From: Nafulsella turpanensis ZLM-10
Lineage (GTDB): Bacteria; Bacteroidota; Bacteroidia; Cytophagales; Cyclobacteriaceae
Direction of reading: 5' to 3'
Assembly (NCBI RefSeq): GCF_000346615.1
Contig: NZ_ANNU01000041.1
Location: forward strand, 1-60,533
DNA length: 60,533 nt
Positions 49,655 through 58,469 of the stretch are shown piece after piece. How positions within the stretch are numbered: the first letter of the stretch is position 1; each line of letters opens with the position of its first letter. The notes under the pieces are model-generated. The model made no database searches and was not told where the DNA came from. It saw only the letters and a list, made by a program, of their open reading frames with translations. The position numbers were made by a program, and so were the translations under genes.

Positions 49655-50318
49655 GTATCAGTCCTTCGATCAGGTCAATGGTCTGGTTGCGTAAAAAGCT
49701 TAAAATGATTCTGATTGAGCCTTTAAATGACTGGGAAAATCGCAATCTCTGAATTTTATCATATTTTTACTATCTACTTCCTCTAAATTTCAAAAGATGA
49801 GTTTCTTAGTCATAACTCAGTCATTGGTGAAAATATCAGAACATTATGATTCTGTTTTACAGAAAGTTAAGTATGCAATACAAACATCATGTGGAGAATA
49901 GTATAGCAATAGTAGGCAAGGCAGATAAGCCAATTAAATTTGCCCATCCTTTTTTTGCAAGTATTTCTCACTGATTAAAAGTTTAAATACCTATAAAGTT
50001 TCTCTTCTGAAACAGACGATTGCTACCACAAATTATCAGCTTGATTTTTTTATTGGCCTCGGTGAAAAACACCCATGGGTAACATGAGAAAAAAGTAAGT
50101 AAACTAATTGGTCGTTTTTCTTACCCTTCCACATTTTTACTGCCCTTATATAAAGAGAAAATTAAAATTAATGGAGACGCTCATGTCTTTATGCTTTGGA
50201 AAAATTGAACCAAAGCCATAATTTCAAAAAAAAATTAAAGTTCCAACTTATTCTTTCCAACATTATCCTCCCTTCAAAAAAGCCACAACTCTTCTAAGGA
50301 GGTATAAAAATAACAAGC
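49655..50318 (+). other. Long intergenic region before the two-gene unit
   Basis: About 660 bp, AT-rich, with no open frame of note. The last 30 nt contain AAGGAGG (50296-50302), 17 nt before the ATG at 50319, a strong Shine-Dalgarno sequence that is rare in this window. Confidence 0.5.
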
Positions 50319-51347
50319 ATGAAAGCCCATAATCCTAAATTAGACATTTATAAAATCTATCTAAGACCCACAGATTCAGACAATAACAAAACTTTTAAGA
50401 ACCTCTTAATATCAAAGCTATATGGATCTATTGATGAATCAAATTGGCCGGATAATTCAGCTATTTTTCAAGATCTGCTGGAGGCATTTATCAATGAAAT
50501 TGATGCAGATGATTTTATTTTGGACGAAAGGGCCTCAAAAGCTTTCACAGCTTATGATACAGACCAAGGAGCGGAATTGTCCCCAATAAAAATCCATTCT
50601 AACCAGTTTATATTAGAAGGAATAGTTGAAGGCGGTAGATATAACCAGAGGAGAGGGAAGTCAGCAATTGGTGCAAAAGATGATAAAGAATATTTAGACA
50701 ATCAAAGTGTTATTCTAGATCACTATTATTTTTTTCTCTACTTACCTTTTGATCATAACATCGGAATTTTTATGGTTCAAAGCTATACACAAGATCATAT
50801 CAGGGATAGCTTTCAGAAGTTCTTAAGAGATTTTTTAGCAACCGAAGGGTTCTACAAAATTAAATTTGATTCCTATTGCCCTGAACAAATAATAGAACAA
50901 TATAAAAGTGGTAGTGTAGTCAAAAAGTTTTCTTTTACCTCTGATGTTCTATTGAATGAGCTTTCTAATTCTCCGGCAGATCAAATTACCGAGGAATTTA
51001 CAATAAAAATAGAGGCTAAATCAGCAACTGGCCACAATTTTACTTTAGATTATGTGGGCAGAATTCTAAACTTACTCCGTGGAGCTGAATTTAATACTGG
51101 AAGTAATACAAAATCACTTGAGGAGTTTAATACAAGGGTTTTTCTTGAAAATACTGATACCGAAAAAGGTGCCTTTTATGATATCAGCAGAGGTTTGGAT
51201 ATAAAACCTACTATTTATTTAGAAAACAGAATCCAACTTGATCAAAATGGAATTCCTGATTTTCAGGAGCTAAAACAGTTTTGCTTTAATTTACTTAATC
51301 AAATATTAATTGAAATAAGGCCAGAAGATGGAATTATTGAGCGTTAA
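50319..51347 (+). CDS. Unrecognised soluble protein, partner of the membrane protein downstream
   Basis: The product is 342 aa with no domain recognised. It has a mixed fold: helical N-terminal third (NLLISKLYGSIDESNWPDNS), a central beta region (NQFILEGIVEGGRYNQRRG, YYFFLYLPFDHNIGIFMVQS), and a C-terminal helical end (ELKQFCFNLLNQILIEI). It contains no obvious nuclease or NTP-binding motif. Its last 20 nt overlap the start of the membrane gene, so the two are translationally linked. The strong AAGGAGG before the start suggests efficient translation. A sensor or toxin-control role is inferred only from the arrangement. Confidence 0.7.
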   Translation: MKAHNPKLDIYKIYLRPTDSDNNKTFKNLLISKLYGSIDESNWPDNSAIFQDLLEAFINEIDADDFILDERASKAFTAYDTDQGAELSPIKIHSNQFILEGIVEGGRYNQRRGKSAIGAKDDKEYLDNQSVILDHYYFFLYLPFDHNIGIFMVQSYTQDHIRDSFQKFLRDFLATEGFYKIKFDSYCPEQIIEQYKSGSVVKKFSFTSDVLLNELSNSPADQITEEFTIKIEAKSATGHNFTLDYVGRILNLLRGAEFNTGSNTKSLEEFNTRVFLENTDTEKGAFYDISRGLDIKPTIYLENRIQLDQNGIPDFQELKQFCFNLLNQILIEIRPEDGIIER

Positions 51348-51975
51348 AAACCATGTAATTGAACTGATAAAGGCAGGTCATTATTGGCAAACCATTGATA
51401 TAAATGGGAAAGAAAAAAAATTCAAATTCTTTTTTTCTTCTGTACAATTAATTTTAGTAGCGGTTTCTATAATATTGGTCCTAATTCTGGGGAATTATGG
51501 GCTTGATTCTAACTCTGTTGGATATATTATGGGAATCTACGCCATTTTCATTGGTGTCTTTTTAACCCTAGCCTTGACAGTTTTCGGGAAATTCGGATCA
51601 ACAGATTTCGAATCCCCCCTAAATTCATTGAAGGAAAAAGCTGCACTTATTCAAAAAAAAAACTTTTTTAAACAATTCACTTCACTTATTCTATATGCAA
51701 TTCTTATTTCACTCCTTAATATTTTCCTGCTCCTAATAGGGGCTGTTTTTGGCTTTATTGACTTAGATGTTTCTAAATATTCTTTCATCACCAATTTGGA
51801 AGATATAAATAAAGAAACATTCTTCAATGGAGTAATCTTTTCACTAGTCTCCATTTACAGAATTACGACTTTTTACTTTATGTTTGACTTTTTTCTTTTA
51901 ACCTTATATTCCATTACCAGCATTCACAGCTACTTTAACATTGAATATGACAAAATAAAAATAAACAGAAAGTGA
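51328..51975 (+). CDS. Unrecognised multi-span membrane protein
   Basis: The product is 215 aa. Membrane helices lie at about 33-53, 63-84, 115-140 and 178-205. The N-terminal 30 residues and the loop around 90-112 (FGSTDFESPLNSLKEKAALI) are hydrophilic. It overlaps the upstream gene by 20 nt. A soluble protein paired with a four-helix membrane protein is the form of several defence systems with a membrane effector (Kiwa has such a pair, in the opposite order), but no sequence match was recognised. Confidence 0.7.
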   Translation: MELLSVKNHVIELIKAGHYWQTIDINGKEKKFKFFFSSVQLILVAVSIILVLILGNYGLDSNSVGYIMGIYAIFIGVFLTLALTVFGKFGSTDFESPLNSLKEKAALIQKKNFFKQFTSLILYAILISLLNIFLLLIGAVFGFIDLDVSKYSFITNLEDINKETFFNGVIFSLVSIYRITTFYFMFDFFLLTLYSITSIHSYFNIEYDKIKINRK

Positions 51976-52198
51976 GTTTTATTTTGTCAAAATATACTGG
52001 AAGATTATGTAGCTTGATAAGCACTAATTAAGTCGGTACAAAGGCCGAAGGTTATACATAATACCCAATTGCACTCTCAGTTGCAGCATCTGCATGGTAG
52101 GTCATGTAGCACTTACAACACCATCTCCAGAAATTCGCCCGGATTAAGTTTCCAGAATGAGAGACTGTATATTAAAGGCCAAAATTTGAATGCTGGAA

Positions 52199-52390
52199 TT
52201 AAACTCTTTCAGGCCCCTCCATAAAATCCTCCATGGTAATCGCATCAAAATCAACTAAAATTTCTGCAACCTCCATTTTTAATATAACACCTCCTCCGGC
52301 GTTGTAACTTAATAAATAGAATACTTCCTCTATCATGTTTATGGTGGTTATCTGCACCCCATTTTTGTTGATTACTTGATTGGCTATCAT
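52199..52390 (-). CDS. Small protein downstream of the polymerase-like gene
   Basis: The product is 63 aa (MIANQVINKNGVQITTINMI). It is acidic at the C-terminus (EVAEILVDFDAITMEDFMEG). It starts 12 nt after the stop of 52403-53836 and so is in its operon. No family was recognised. Confidence 0.5.
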   Translation of the reverse strand: MIANQVINKNGVQITTINMIEEVFYLLSYNAGGGVILKMEVAEILVDFDAITMEDFMEGPERV

Positions 52391-52402
52391 ATGGATTCCT
52401 TT

Positions 52403-53836
52403 TTATTCTGAGATGGTTGGTTTTATCTTATATTGACTCCAGAATCTGCTGAGGATAATCCGGTCGACGATCTTCTTATTTTCTGCAGATGCCTGAATGT
52501 AAAGTGCATCGTGCAAGGTCAGAACTTTTATCCCATGCTCCAACACTTCATCAGCCGCCCCAATAAACAAACGGCTTTCCAAGGTTTGCAATGCCACGGC
52601 ACATCTTGCATGATCATCACCCTTTAGCTCCACGATAAAGGCCCACACCGATGGGAATGATTTTATAAAAGCCTTAGTAACTTTGGGGTAATTACGGGTA
52701 GGTGTACTACTAAATAATACCTTCTCGTAAAATATGATTTTAACTTCCTTGCGGGTTTCTGTTAAGTTATTCTGTTGCTTAATAAAGTTATAAATGTCTG
52801 GTTTGCCCTTCATACCACCATCCAGACATAGTTGGATAAACTCCTGTACATCATCTGGCATCACCTCGTCCAAATACCTTTCAACTAATAAACATGACAG
52901 GAACACTAGTTGTGAAGACACTAAGTCCCGGCCTATAATGGGTTGCCCGTCCAGCCTTATGTAGTCACGTAATTCCGACCTGAGGTTGGTAAGGTTAGTA
53001 TGTATTCTACCAGATGTTGAGTCAAGACGGAATGTAAACTCCCCGTAGTGGATACGCATTATAGAAATCATGTCAAAGTGGTATTGATACATGACCTTTT
53101 GCAGGTGTTCTAGCAAAATTCCTTTATGCGATATAACAACATTCTCACCACAAACACTCCGTACTTCCTTGAGTAGCCGCTTTACTTCAAATTCATATTC
53201 TGGAGTGGTATATTCCTTCTTTGGTCTAAATTTGTTCTTTTTCACATATTGATGTTTCTTTATTTCTATAACCTCCGGATGATTTAAGGCAAATATCAGA
53301 TCATTATATATGTGCTGCTGGGCAGCCTTGAAATCAATTGTGATACTTCTGAATATATCTTCTAACTTTTCTAATACCTGCTGAGGATGATGATTTTGCT
53401 CACTTGCCTTTAGTTTTCGGTAATCCAATTGCTTTTTAGCCAATTTAGGATCACACTCAATAGTGGCAAACTTATAACCGGCATATTTAGGATTAATGCG
53501 ATATGCATTGGTACGCTCTCCAACCTTATAATTCTTGGGAGATTTCTCAATAATATTATATTTCTGAAGCCCCTTCAGGATAAGGTTGTATGTCTTCCAC
53601 GTATACATTGTATCCATAAAAGAAGCAGATACATGGACGTATTCAGATCGGTCTTCATACCTTCTATCAATAATTGGCTTAAGATATAGGTAAGACAGAA
53701 AATGCTTTATTTTATTGAGATGAATAGATTTAAGCAAATTCTTAAATCTGGCATCCGAACCCAAAAGGTTAACAATATCTTCTATTACCTGAGGTTGATA
53801 ATAAAGGATTATAGTCTGATTCTCGATTATTGCCAT
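52403..53836 (-). CDS. Putative replication protein with family-A polymerase-like palm
   Basis: The product is 477 aa. The N-terminal 120 residues look like a winged-helix domain (FMDTMYTWKTYNLILKGLQK, YNIIEK, GERTNAYRIN). The second half holds, in order, GRIHTNLTNLR (276-286), D304-x3-SQ as in polymerase motif A, R362-x3-K366-x3-Y370 like the motif B helix, QTLESRLF (417-424) and TLHDALY (H442-D443) like motif C. This order recalls the palm of family-A (PolA/T7) polymerases, reduced in size. With the element lacking any other replication gene, a replication role is likely. The assignment is by motif order only. Confidence 0.5.
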   Translation of the reverse strand: MAIIENQTIILYYQPQVIEDIVNLLGSDARFKNLLKSIHLNKIKHFLSYLYLKPIIDRRYEDRSEYVHVSASFMDTMYTWKTYNLILKGLQKYNIIEKSPKNYKVGERTNAYRINPKYAGYKFATIECDPKLAKKQLDYRKLKASEQNHHPQQVLEKLEDIFRSITIDFKAAQQHIYNDLIFALNHPEVIEIKKHQYVKKNKFRPKKEYTTPEYEFEVKRLLKEVRSVCGENVVISHKGILLEHLQKVMYQYHFDMISIMRIHYGEFTFRLDSTSGRIHTNLTNLRSELRDYIRLDGQPIIGRDLVSSQLVFLSCLLVERYLDEVMPDDVQEFIQLCLDGGMKGKPDIYNFIKQQNNLTETRKEVKIIFYEKVLFSSTPTRNYPKVTKAFIKSFPSVWAFIVELKGDDHARCAVALQTLESRLFIGAADEVLEHGIKVLTLHDALYIQASAENKKIVDRIILSRFWSQYKIKPTISE

Positions 53837-54455
53837 AGTTCTGGTTAAAGTTCTTTAAAATGGGATCAAGGGAAGAACTATAAAGACCCCTGATCCCAAT
53901 ACCGGGTAATTACTCCGATATTTTTAAATGGAAAGATGTGATATATAGATTCCACAAGAATTATCACACATTTATAAATAGTTAGTAGTTAATTATAAAA
54001 TAAATTTAAGCTTAACACAACATTAATAATAGCATTAGAATTCCTGTATTAATTTAAAATTTGAGAAGATAATGCATTTACCTACAGTACTTATATGGAG
54101 ATTATAAACTCTAGTGTCCGCATGCCATCCCTTATCAGGAATGACATACTTACTATAAATATTCATTATTAATTAGCTTCAGATAGTATTTAGTGTAAGC
54201 TAAAGTATCTGTTTATGAACAGAGCAAATTACTCCCTATTGTTCCTACTTTTTAGAACGTATCTGCAGTAACTTCCTTCAGCAGTTGCAATTGAGGTTTC
54301 CACCTTGCGAATCTACAATAAGTCCTACCACTACTACCTACTACACCCACCAAAATTATCGTTTATATATGTCATTGAGCAGAACCATCATCAGGTACCG
54401 GTTAATACAATATCCGGGTAAATGAAAAACCTAGAAAGGCCATTGGGTCACGGAT
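53837..54455. other. Possible replication-control region
   Basis: About 620 bp, very AT-rich, with no ORF. It holds an inverted repeat TGTGATA...TTATCACA (53937-53943 and 53961-53968) and the early motif at 53973-53983. The position upstream of the polymerase-like gene makes it a candidate origin or operator. Confidence 0.4.
53973..53983 (-). promoter_or_regulatory. Early-gene motif, copy 4 (TATAAATAGTT)
   Basis: One base differs from the element-1 copies. It lies 137 nt before the polymerase-like gene. Confidence 0.4.
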
Positions 54456-54461
54456 AAAAAA

Positions 54462-54483
54462 AACCTCTGAAACCTCAGAGGTT
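54462..54483 (-). terminator. Terminator after 54511-54825
   Basis: AACCTCTGA and TCAGAGGTT form a perfect 9-bp stem. Read leftward it is followed by TTTTTT. Confidence 0.9.
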
Positions 54484-54510
54484 CTCTATCCTCATTAAAA
54501 AAACCATACT

Positions 54511-54825
54511 TTAAATGAGATTATCCTTTGGAAAGATTACTGTCACAGATACTTTTTCTAACAGCTTATCAAACACATGATGAGGTTGATATTGGATTTG
54601 CTGATTCAATTCCTCTGCTTCCTCGGTAGAAATCCTGCAACTGTAAAGTTTGTATCCCTCACTGCCTTCCCTGAAGTATTTGTGTATGAGTGATTCTACA
54701 TCTGTTCTTTTTTGAACCAAAGTCAATTCTTTTTTGAAATCATTCATCTCTGGGGAAGGATTGTAGACAAAAACATGCATCACCTTTAATCCTATTCTTT
54801 GCTCGGAGGAGTTAATCTTGGTCAT
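54511..54825 (-). CDS. Hypothetical protein
   Basis: The product is 104 aa. The pattern IGLKVMHVFVYNPSPEMNDF, a Lys-rich helix, then YKLYSCRISTEEAEELNQQI and a final strand VSVTVIFP suggests a small alpha/beta protein. No family was recognised. It has its own terminator and shares a 31-bp upstream element with 27561-27884. Confidence 0.6.
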   Translation of the reverse strand: MTKINSSEQRIGLKVMHVFVYNPSPEMNDFKKELTLVQKRTDVESLIHKYFREGSEGYKLYSCRISTEEAEELNQQIQYQPHHVFDKLLEKVSVTVIFPKDNLI

Positions 54826-54887
54826 TTTTAAAATTATTTAAAATTAATAATTATTTAAAAATGTGGGCCGGCCCCTCATTTGTACGG

Positions 54888-54918
54888 TAGTATACGTTCA
54901 CCCTATAAGTTTTGTAAC
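54888..54918 (-). promoter_or_regulatory. 31-bp upstream element, copy 2
   Basis: 27 of 31 positions match 27911-27941. It lies 63 nt upstream of the gene at 54511-54825. Confidence 0.55.
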
Positions 54919-55189
54919 AACTTCTTAATAGAAATTGAGAAAAACATCCTTCCCTTAACATAACTAGGAAATGATTGTAGGAGCCATATCCACAGATCAA
55001 TTGGATGGACAATGTTTTTAAAAACGGAAAGGTTATAATTTGAGGGTGAAATATTACGGTAACAACCAAGAGAAATATTCACGACTTCTGGAAGAGATAA
55101 TCAATTGCAGAAAAAATGTATAGACTTCTAATTATGAGGTATGAAAACTTACTGAAGAAGATTCAATTTTCCTCCTATACACACAAAAG
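54919..55189. other. Short non-coding stretch
   Basis: About 270 bp without a credible gene. It holds only small open frames with no coding character. Confidence 0.35.
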
Positions 55190-55612
55190 CTACTCGATAT
55201 CTATTTCCCGCACCCTCTTTTTATCTCTTCGAGCCTCAATTGCAATCCTAAGCTTTTCTCGCAGCTTCCCACCATTGGGAATTCCTTTTATTGCCACAAC
55301 TCTATGGGTACGGTCTGTAGTTACCAGTATGATATTAGAAAGACCTAAAAAACGAAAAAGAAAAGGTTGCTCCAGCTTTATATCTTTAACCCGATAAAGC
55401 TCCAATTCATCGGTAGTTCTGGATAATATACCTCTTTTTTCAATTATCCTTTGGTTTGTAACATCATAAGTATGATTGAAGGTATCTAGATACCCCCATA
55501 AGGCCAGAACTAACCCTAATCCAAATAATGGCATCAATAGAACTGCCCCACAGAATATTCCGAAATTGACCCACTGTGAAGACTTGCCGTACCAGATTAA
55601 TTCCTCCTCCAT
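55190..55612 (-). CDS. Membrane protein with bacterial PH domain (bPH_2, YdbS-like)
   Basis: The product is 140 aa. WYGKSSQWVNF is followed by one or two hydrophobic helices (about 14-42). The PH-like beta barrel then reads YDVTNQRIIEKRGILSRTTD, ELELYRVKDIKLEQP, and NIILVTTDRTHRVVAIKGIP, the bPH_2 signature. Such proteins sit in the inner membrane. The role is unknown. The basic C-terminus (ARRDKKRVRE) faces the cytoplasm. Confidence 0.8.
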   Translation of the reverse strand: MEEELIWYGKSSQWVNFGIFCGAVLLMPLFGLGLVLALWGYLDTFNHTYDVTNQRIIEKRGILSRTTDELELYRVKDIKLEQPFLFRFLGLSNIILVTTDRTHRVVAIKGIPNGGKLREKLRIAIEARRDKKRVREIDIE

Positions 55613-55627
55613 AAAAATATAAATTAA

Positions 55628-55810
55628 CTAGGTCTTCCAACTGAAAGTTAAGATTACAGGAACGGGATTACTGAAATTATTTTCTTTCGTTACCGCAGTA
55701 ATTAATCCTCTTAAAAACTCGTAATTAACTTTTATAATGCTAAAACTTTGAATTCCAGTAAATGTTCGATTGACACAAAAAATGGTAACCTCACAAATGG
55801 AAATACCCAT
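55628..55810 (-). CDS. Possible small protein upstream of the PH gene
   Basis: The product is 60 aa from ATG 55810. It ends 15 nt before the PH-domain gene. It has no recognised pattern, and coding is uncertain. Confidence 0.25.
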   Translation of the reverse strand: MGISICEVTIFCVNRTFTGIQSFSIIKVNYEFLRGLITAVTKENNFSNPVPVILTFSWKT

Positions 55811-56018
55811 CCCATCCAGTCGAAGAGCTTCTAGTGGCAAAAATATTTATTTAACCGAATCCAGCTATCAGGAAATAAGTCCAAGAAATTTAAACAGGAT
55901 TTAGAATCTATTTTTTTCATCTCAAAACAATTTACATTAAACTACTTCCTTTTATTTCTATTGCATAGATTGTATACCACTATCTTCCCTTTCTTTACTT
56001 TACCTTTTAAATAGTAGT

Positions 56019-56798
56019 TTATTTATTCTTGTTCTTCCAAAATTCGTGCAGTTTTAAATAATCAGATTCAGTGATAGTAGGTTTGTTTTTACTACCATAG
56101 ATCTGGATCCCCAGCTGATCAAAATACTGTTTAAATGTTTCATTCTTTTTAATGTTCAGCTCATTCCTTATCTGGTCGAAGCCAATATAAACTTCAGATT
56201 TAATGACCGCTTCTTCCTTCTTCTTCTGAGCATCTTTCAGCACTTTTAAGAATCGGTCAGCTACACCAATACAACCTTTTTCAGGAATATGAAAGGCTGG
56301 TTGATAATAAGTATTAACTTCATACCCCTTCAGGATCTGGATTCCTTTGATAAGGCTATCAATAAGCACAGCTGAAAGGTTGTTATAATCTCTTACGCCA
56401 CCCTCTGAAAGCCTTTCTTCCCTCACATAACCCTTGTACCCATCCTGCTTAATAAAACGGCTGTAACCGTCTAATTCCTGAAATAACTGACTGATCCTTA
56501 TCAGCAACGCTTGCACAGAATAAAGGTTGATAGGATCAGCTAAATTGTACTCCACTGCTTCACAAAGCACTACATAATCAATATAGCGTTCAACCCTGTC
56601 AATCAGCATATCATAATCAACCTTCACTGGTCCAATTTTATTAAACACATCAAAGGAACCGATTTCTAAAAAGGTCCGGGCAATAATCCGGACCAGTTGT
56701 TCTTCACTTGGCTTACTATTACCATACAGGATTGTCACATTATCAGCCAGTTTATAATGTGGGTAAATCTCCGCAATCCTTTGTTCTATACTATTCAT
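56019..56798 (-). CDS. Integrase-associated protein with possible excisionase-like C-terminus
   Basis: The product is 259 aa. The N-terminal 200 residues are helical with no recognised family. The C-terminal 55 (IRNELNIKKNETFKQYFDQL, TITESDYLKLHEFW) look like a small HTH of the excisionase/MerR-like kind. It starts 3 nt after the integrase stop, so the two are one operon. A directionality factor or regulator is a reasonable guess from that position. There is no counterpart in element 1. Confidence 0.5.
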   Translation of the reverse strand: MNSIEQRIAEIYPHYKLADNVTILYGNSKPSEEQLVRIIARTFLEIGSFDVFNKIGPVKVDYDMLIDRVERYIDYVVLCEAVEYNLADPINLYSVQALLIRISQLFQELDGYSRFIKQDGYKGYVREERLSEGGVRDYNNLSAVLIDSLIKGIQILKGYEVNTYYQPAFHIPEKGCIGVADRFLKVLKDAQKKKEEAVIKSEVYIGFDQIRNELNIKKNETFKQYFDQLGIQIYGSKNKPTITESDYLKLHEFWKNKNK

Positions 56799-56801
56799 CT
56801 T

Positions 56802-58190
56802 TTAACCTAAAATGGAAGCCCAAGCGTTTGAAATATTCTTGTTTCTGAATCTATCAGCTACTTTAATATATTTATCAAGTTCACTATCAGTGCTGTGACC
56901 TGATACTTTTTTAATTTCATCTTTAGTAAGTCCAGCGATAGCAAGTGAAGTTATACCAGTTCTGCGCATCAAATGACTGGTGAACTTGTCCCGATCTACT
57001 TCTTCAATTGTGACAACTTCGCCTCTTTTCCTCCTCCGCTTGCTGAAGGGTTTTTCCCAGTTTTGGAGAACCAAGCCTTCCTTTTCTAACTCTGCCTTAT
57101 TCTTAATGAAATACCGTTTCATAAACCGGCCAAACTCCTTTAAATCTTTATTAAAGGTAACATCGTGTATGATCGGGAAGCCTTCTTCAGTGTTATTATA
57201 TTTTTCAATAATAGCCGATCCTATAGGTGCAATTTCAACCCCTGCATTCCCATCTGTTTTATCCTGATCATAACCGAAGTAGTAAGTGGTACCCCTTTTT
57301 TCTACATAACCGGCCCCTTCCTTTAATTTAAAAAGGTCTGATACCCTCACACACGTAAGACACCCCAGCAGGAACAGATCACGGGTTCTTATACCGTTTT
57401 TAATTACATTAAATTTCTCTTCAGGAAGCCTTCCTATCACCTTTAGTTCATCCGGCCACAAAACAAGGCTGTCAACTTCCTTTTCCTCCCAGACCTTCCA
57501 TTTCCTGTTGTATGGTACTGCTGATATTATACCTTTCTCCTTACACCAACCAAGCCAAGCCCTGATCTGTCTGACTGTTTTTCCCACTGTATTATCATAG
57601 TGATTCAGGTCATCGAAGCAATAATCTGTAAATCTGAAGTAAAATTCATCTGTTATATTATCCCAGCTGTTTAAATTAAAGCCTGTAAGCTTCTGAAATT
57701 CTAACAAGTTCTTCTGTGTTACCTTGTAATTCACAACTGTTCTATCACCTATTTTCTTACTGTTCTGGCCCCTTCTGGAGCCATCAGCAGTGGCATCAAT
57801 AAAAGCCTGAAAGGATTGTAAAGGATTCAGCTGTTTTTTCTCCTTTACCACCACTGGTACCGGTTCAGGTTTAGGATTATATATTTCCTCAAACTTTGCA
57901 TCCACCACACGCCAAGCCGGATCCTTTTTCCCTTCTTCCTCAAAATCCTTCAGCAACTTTTTAAAGCGGTTCAACATAAGGTCCAAAACCTCCTGTCTTT
58001 CCTTCCGGATGTTGGGGTGTAGGCCCGGATCTGAAATAACATTATTATTCAGATACCCCTTCCTGCAAAAAACACCAGTGGTCTTTCTGAGAAAGTCTTT
58101 CTCACCCTTAGCCCGGTAGGTGAGGATCACCCTTTGTTCACCATCATTATTTTTGTAACCTGATTTTAAAGTTAGTTTTGGAACAGCCAT
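56802..58190 (-). CDS. int: Tyrosine integrase of element 2
   Basis: The product is 462 aa. The N-terminal arm-binding part (MAVPKLTLKSGYKNNDGE) is followed by a proline-rich linker (105-120), a SAM-like core-binding domain and a catalytic domain. All catalytic residues are present: R282 (TCVRVSDL), K311, H406 and R409 (SHLMRR), H432 (SGHSTD) and Y441 (DKYI). It starts 219 nt from the right core and is only distantly related to the element-1 integrase, yet both use the same tRNA core. It probably binds the TGTGCTC repeats at both ends. Confidence 0.93.
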   Translation of the reverse strand: MAVPKLTLKSGYKNNDGEQRVILTYRAKGEKDFLRKTTGVFCRKGYLNNNVISDPGLHPNIRKERQEVLDLMLNRFKKLLKDFEEEGKKDPAWRVVDAKFEEIYNPKPEPVPVVVKEKKQLNPLQSFQAFIDATADGSRRGQNSKKIGDRTVVNYKVTQKNLLEFQKLTGFNLNSWDNITDEFYFRFTDYCFDDLNHYDNTVGKTVRQIRAWLGWCKEKGIISAVPYNRKWKVWEEKEVDSLVLWPDELKVIGRLPEEKFNVIKNGIRTRDLFLLGCLTCVRVSDLFKLKEGAGYVEKRGTTYYFGYDQDKTDGNAGVEIAPIGSAIIEKYNNTEEGFPIIHDVTFNKDLKEFGRFMKRYFIKNKAELEKEGLVLQNWEKPFSKRRRKRGEVVTIEEVDRDKFTSHLMRRTGITSLAIAGLTKDEIKKVSGHSTDSELDKYIKVADRFRNKNISNAWASILG

Positions 58191-58214
58191 AATATTAATA
58201 TTAGATTAGTTATT

Positions 58215-58296
58215 GAGCACATTGTAGTCCTAAGCCTCAAATATAGTACTACTTAAAAAAGCACCAAAAAAAATGTGCTCGAAAAATGTGCTCAAA
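58215..58296. repeat. Right arm-type repeats of element 2
   Basis: 58273-58296 is identical to 27125-27148. GAGCACAT at 58215-58222 is an inverted copy of its ATGTGCTC unit. Confidence 0.65.
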
Positions 58297-58409
58297 AATA
58301 CCTCATTTTTGCGCTTAAAAGGAAAGGTCAAAAATTCAAATCCCCTTAAAAACTGTATTTAAGCATTTTTAAGGCTCCATTAGCCTCCGGTAGGCTCCAA
58401 TAAAAATAG

Positions 58410-58424
58410 TCCTGATGGGATCAC
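58410..58424 (+). other. attR core of element 2
   Basis: This is the third copy of TCCTGATGGGATCAC, followed by the host tRNA terminator. A preceding CCTCCGGTAGGCTCC (58385-58399) resembles 27204-27214 at the left end. Confidence 0.9.
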
Positions 58425-58425
58425 T

Positions 58426-58460
58426 AAAACCCGCTTAATTCGATGGTTAAGCGGGTTTTT
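58426..58460 (+). terminator. Original tRNA-Arg terminator
   Basis: AAAACCCGCTTAA and TTAAGCGGGTTTT are a perfect 13-bp stem, followed by T. It presumably followed the tRNA before integration. Confidence 0.85.
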
Positions 58461-58469
58461 AAGTTTTGG

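Larger units (their letters stand above)
27068..58424. mobile_element. Element 2: phage-derived integrative element with defence cargo
   Basis: This is about 31 kb between the second and third core copies (27068-27082 and 58410-58424). A complete tyrosine integrase (56802-58190) lies beside the right core, the same relative position as in element 1. A 24-bp repeat occurs just inside both ends. The left 2 kb holds relatives and pseudogenes of element-1 genes. No capsid, terminase or tail gene is present. The interior carries nuclease, TIR, helicase, Sel1 and unknown genes on the plus strand, and a polymerase-like protein on the minus strand. It is best read as a defective prophage or phage satellite turned into a cargo carrier. 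Whether it can still move is unknown. Confidence 0.8.

Noticed and set aside
50319-51975. Direct assignment of the two-gene unit to Kiwa
   Set aside because: The soluble/membrane pairing is similar, but gene order differs and no sequence hallmark could be confirmed.
54851-55069. 72-aa minus-strand ORF
   Set aside because: It covers the conserved 31-bp upstream element and has no coding character.
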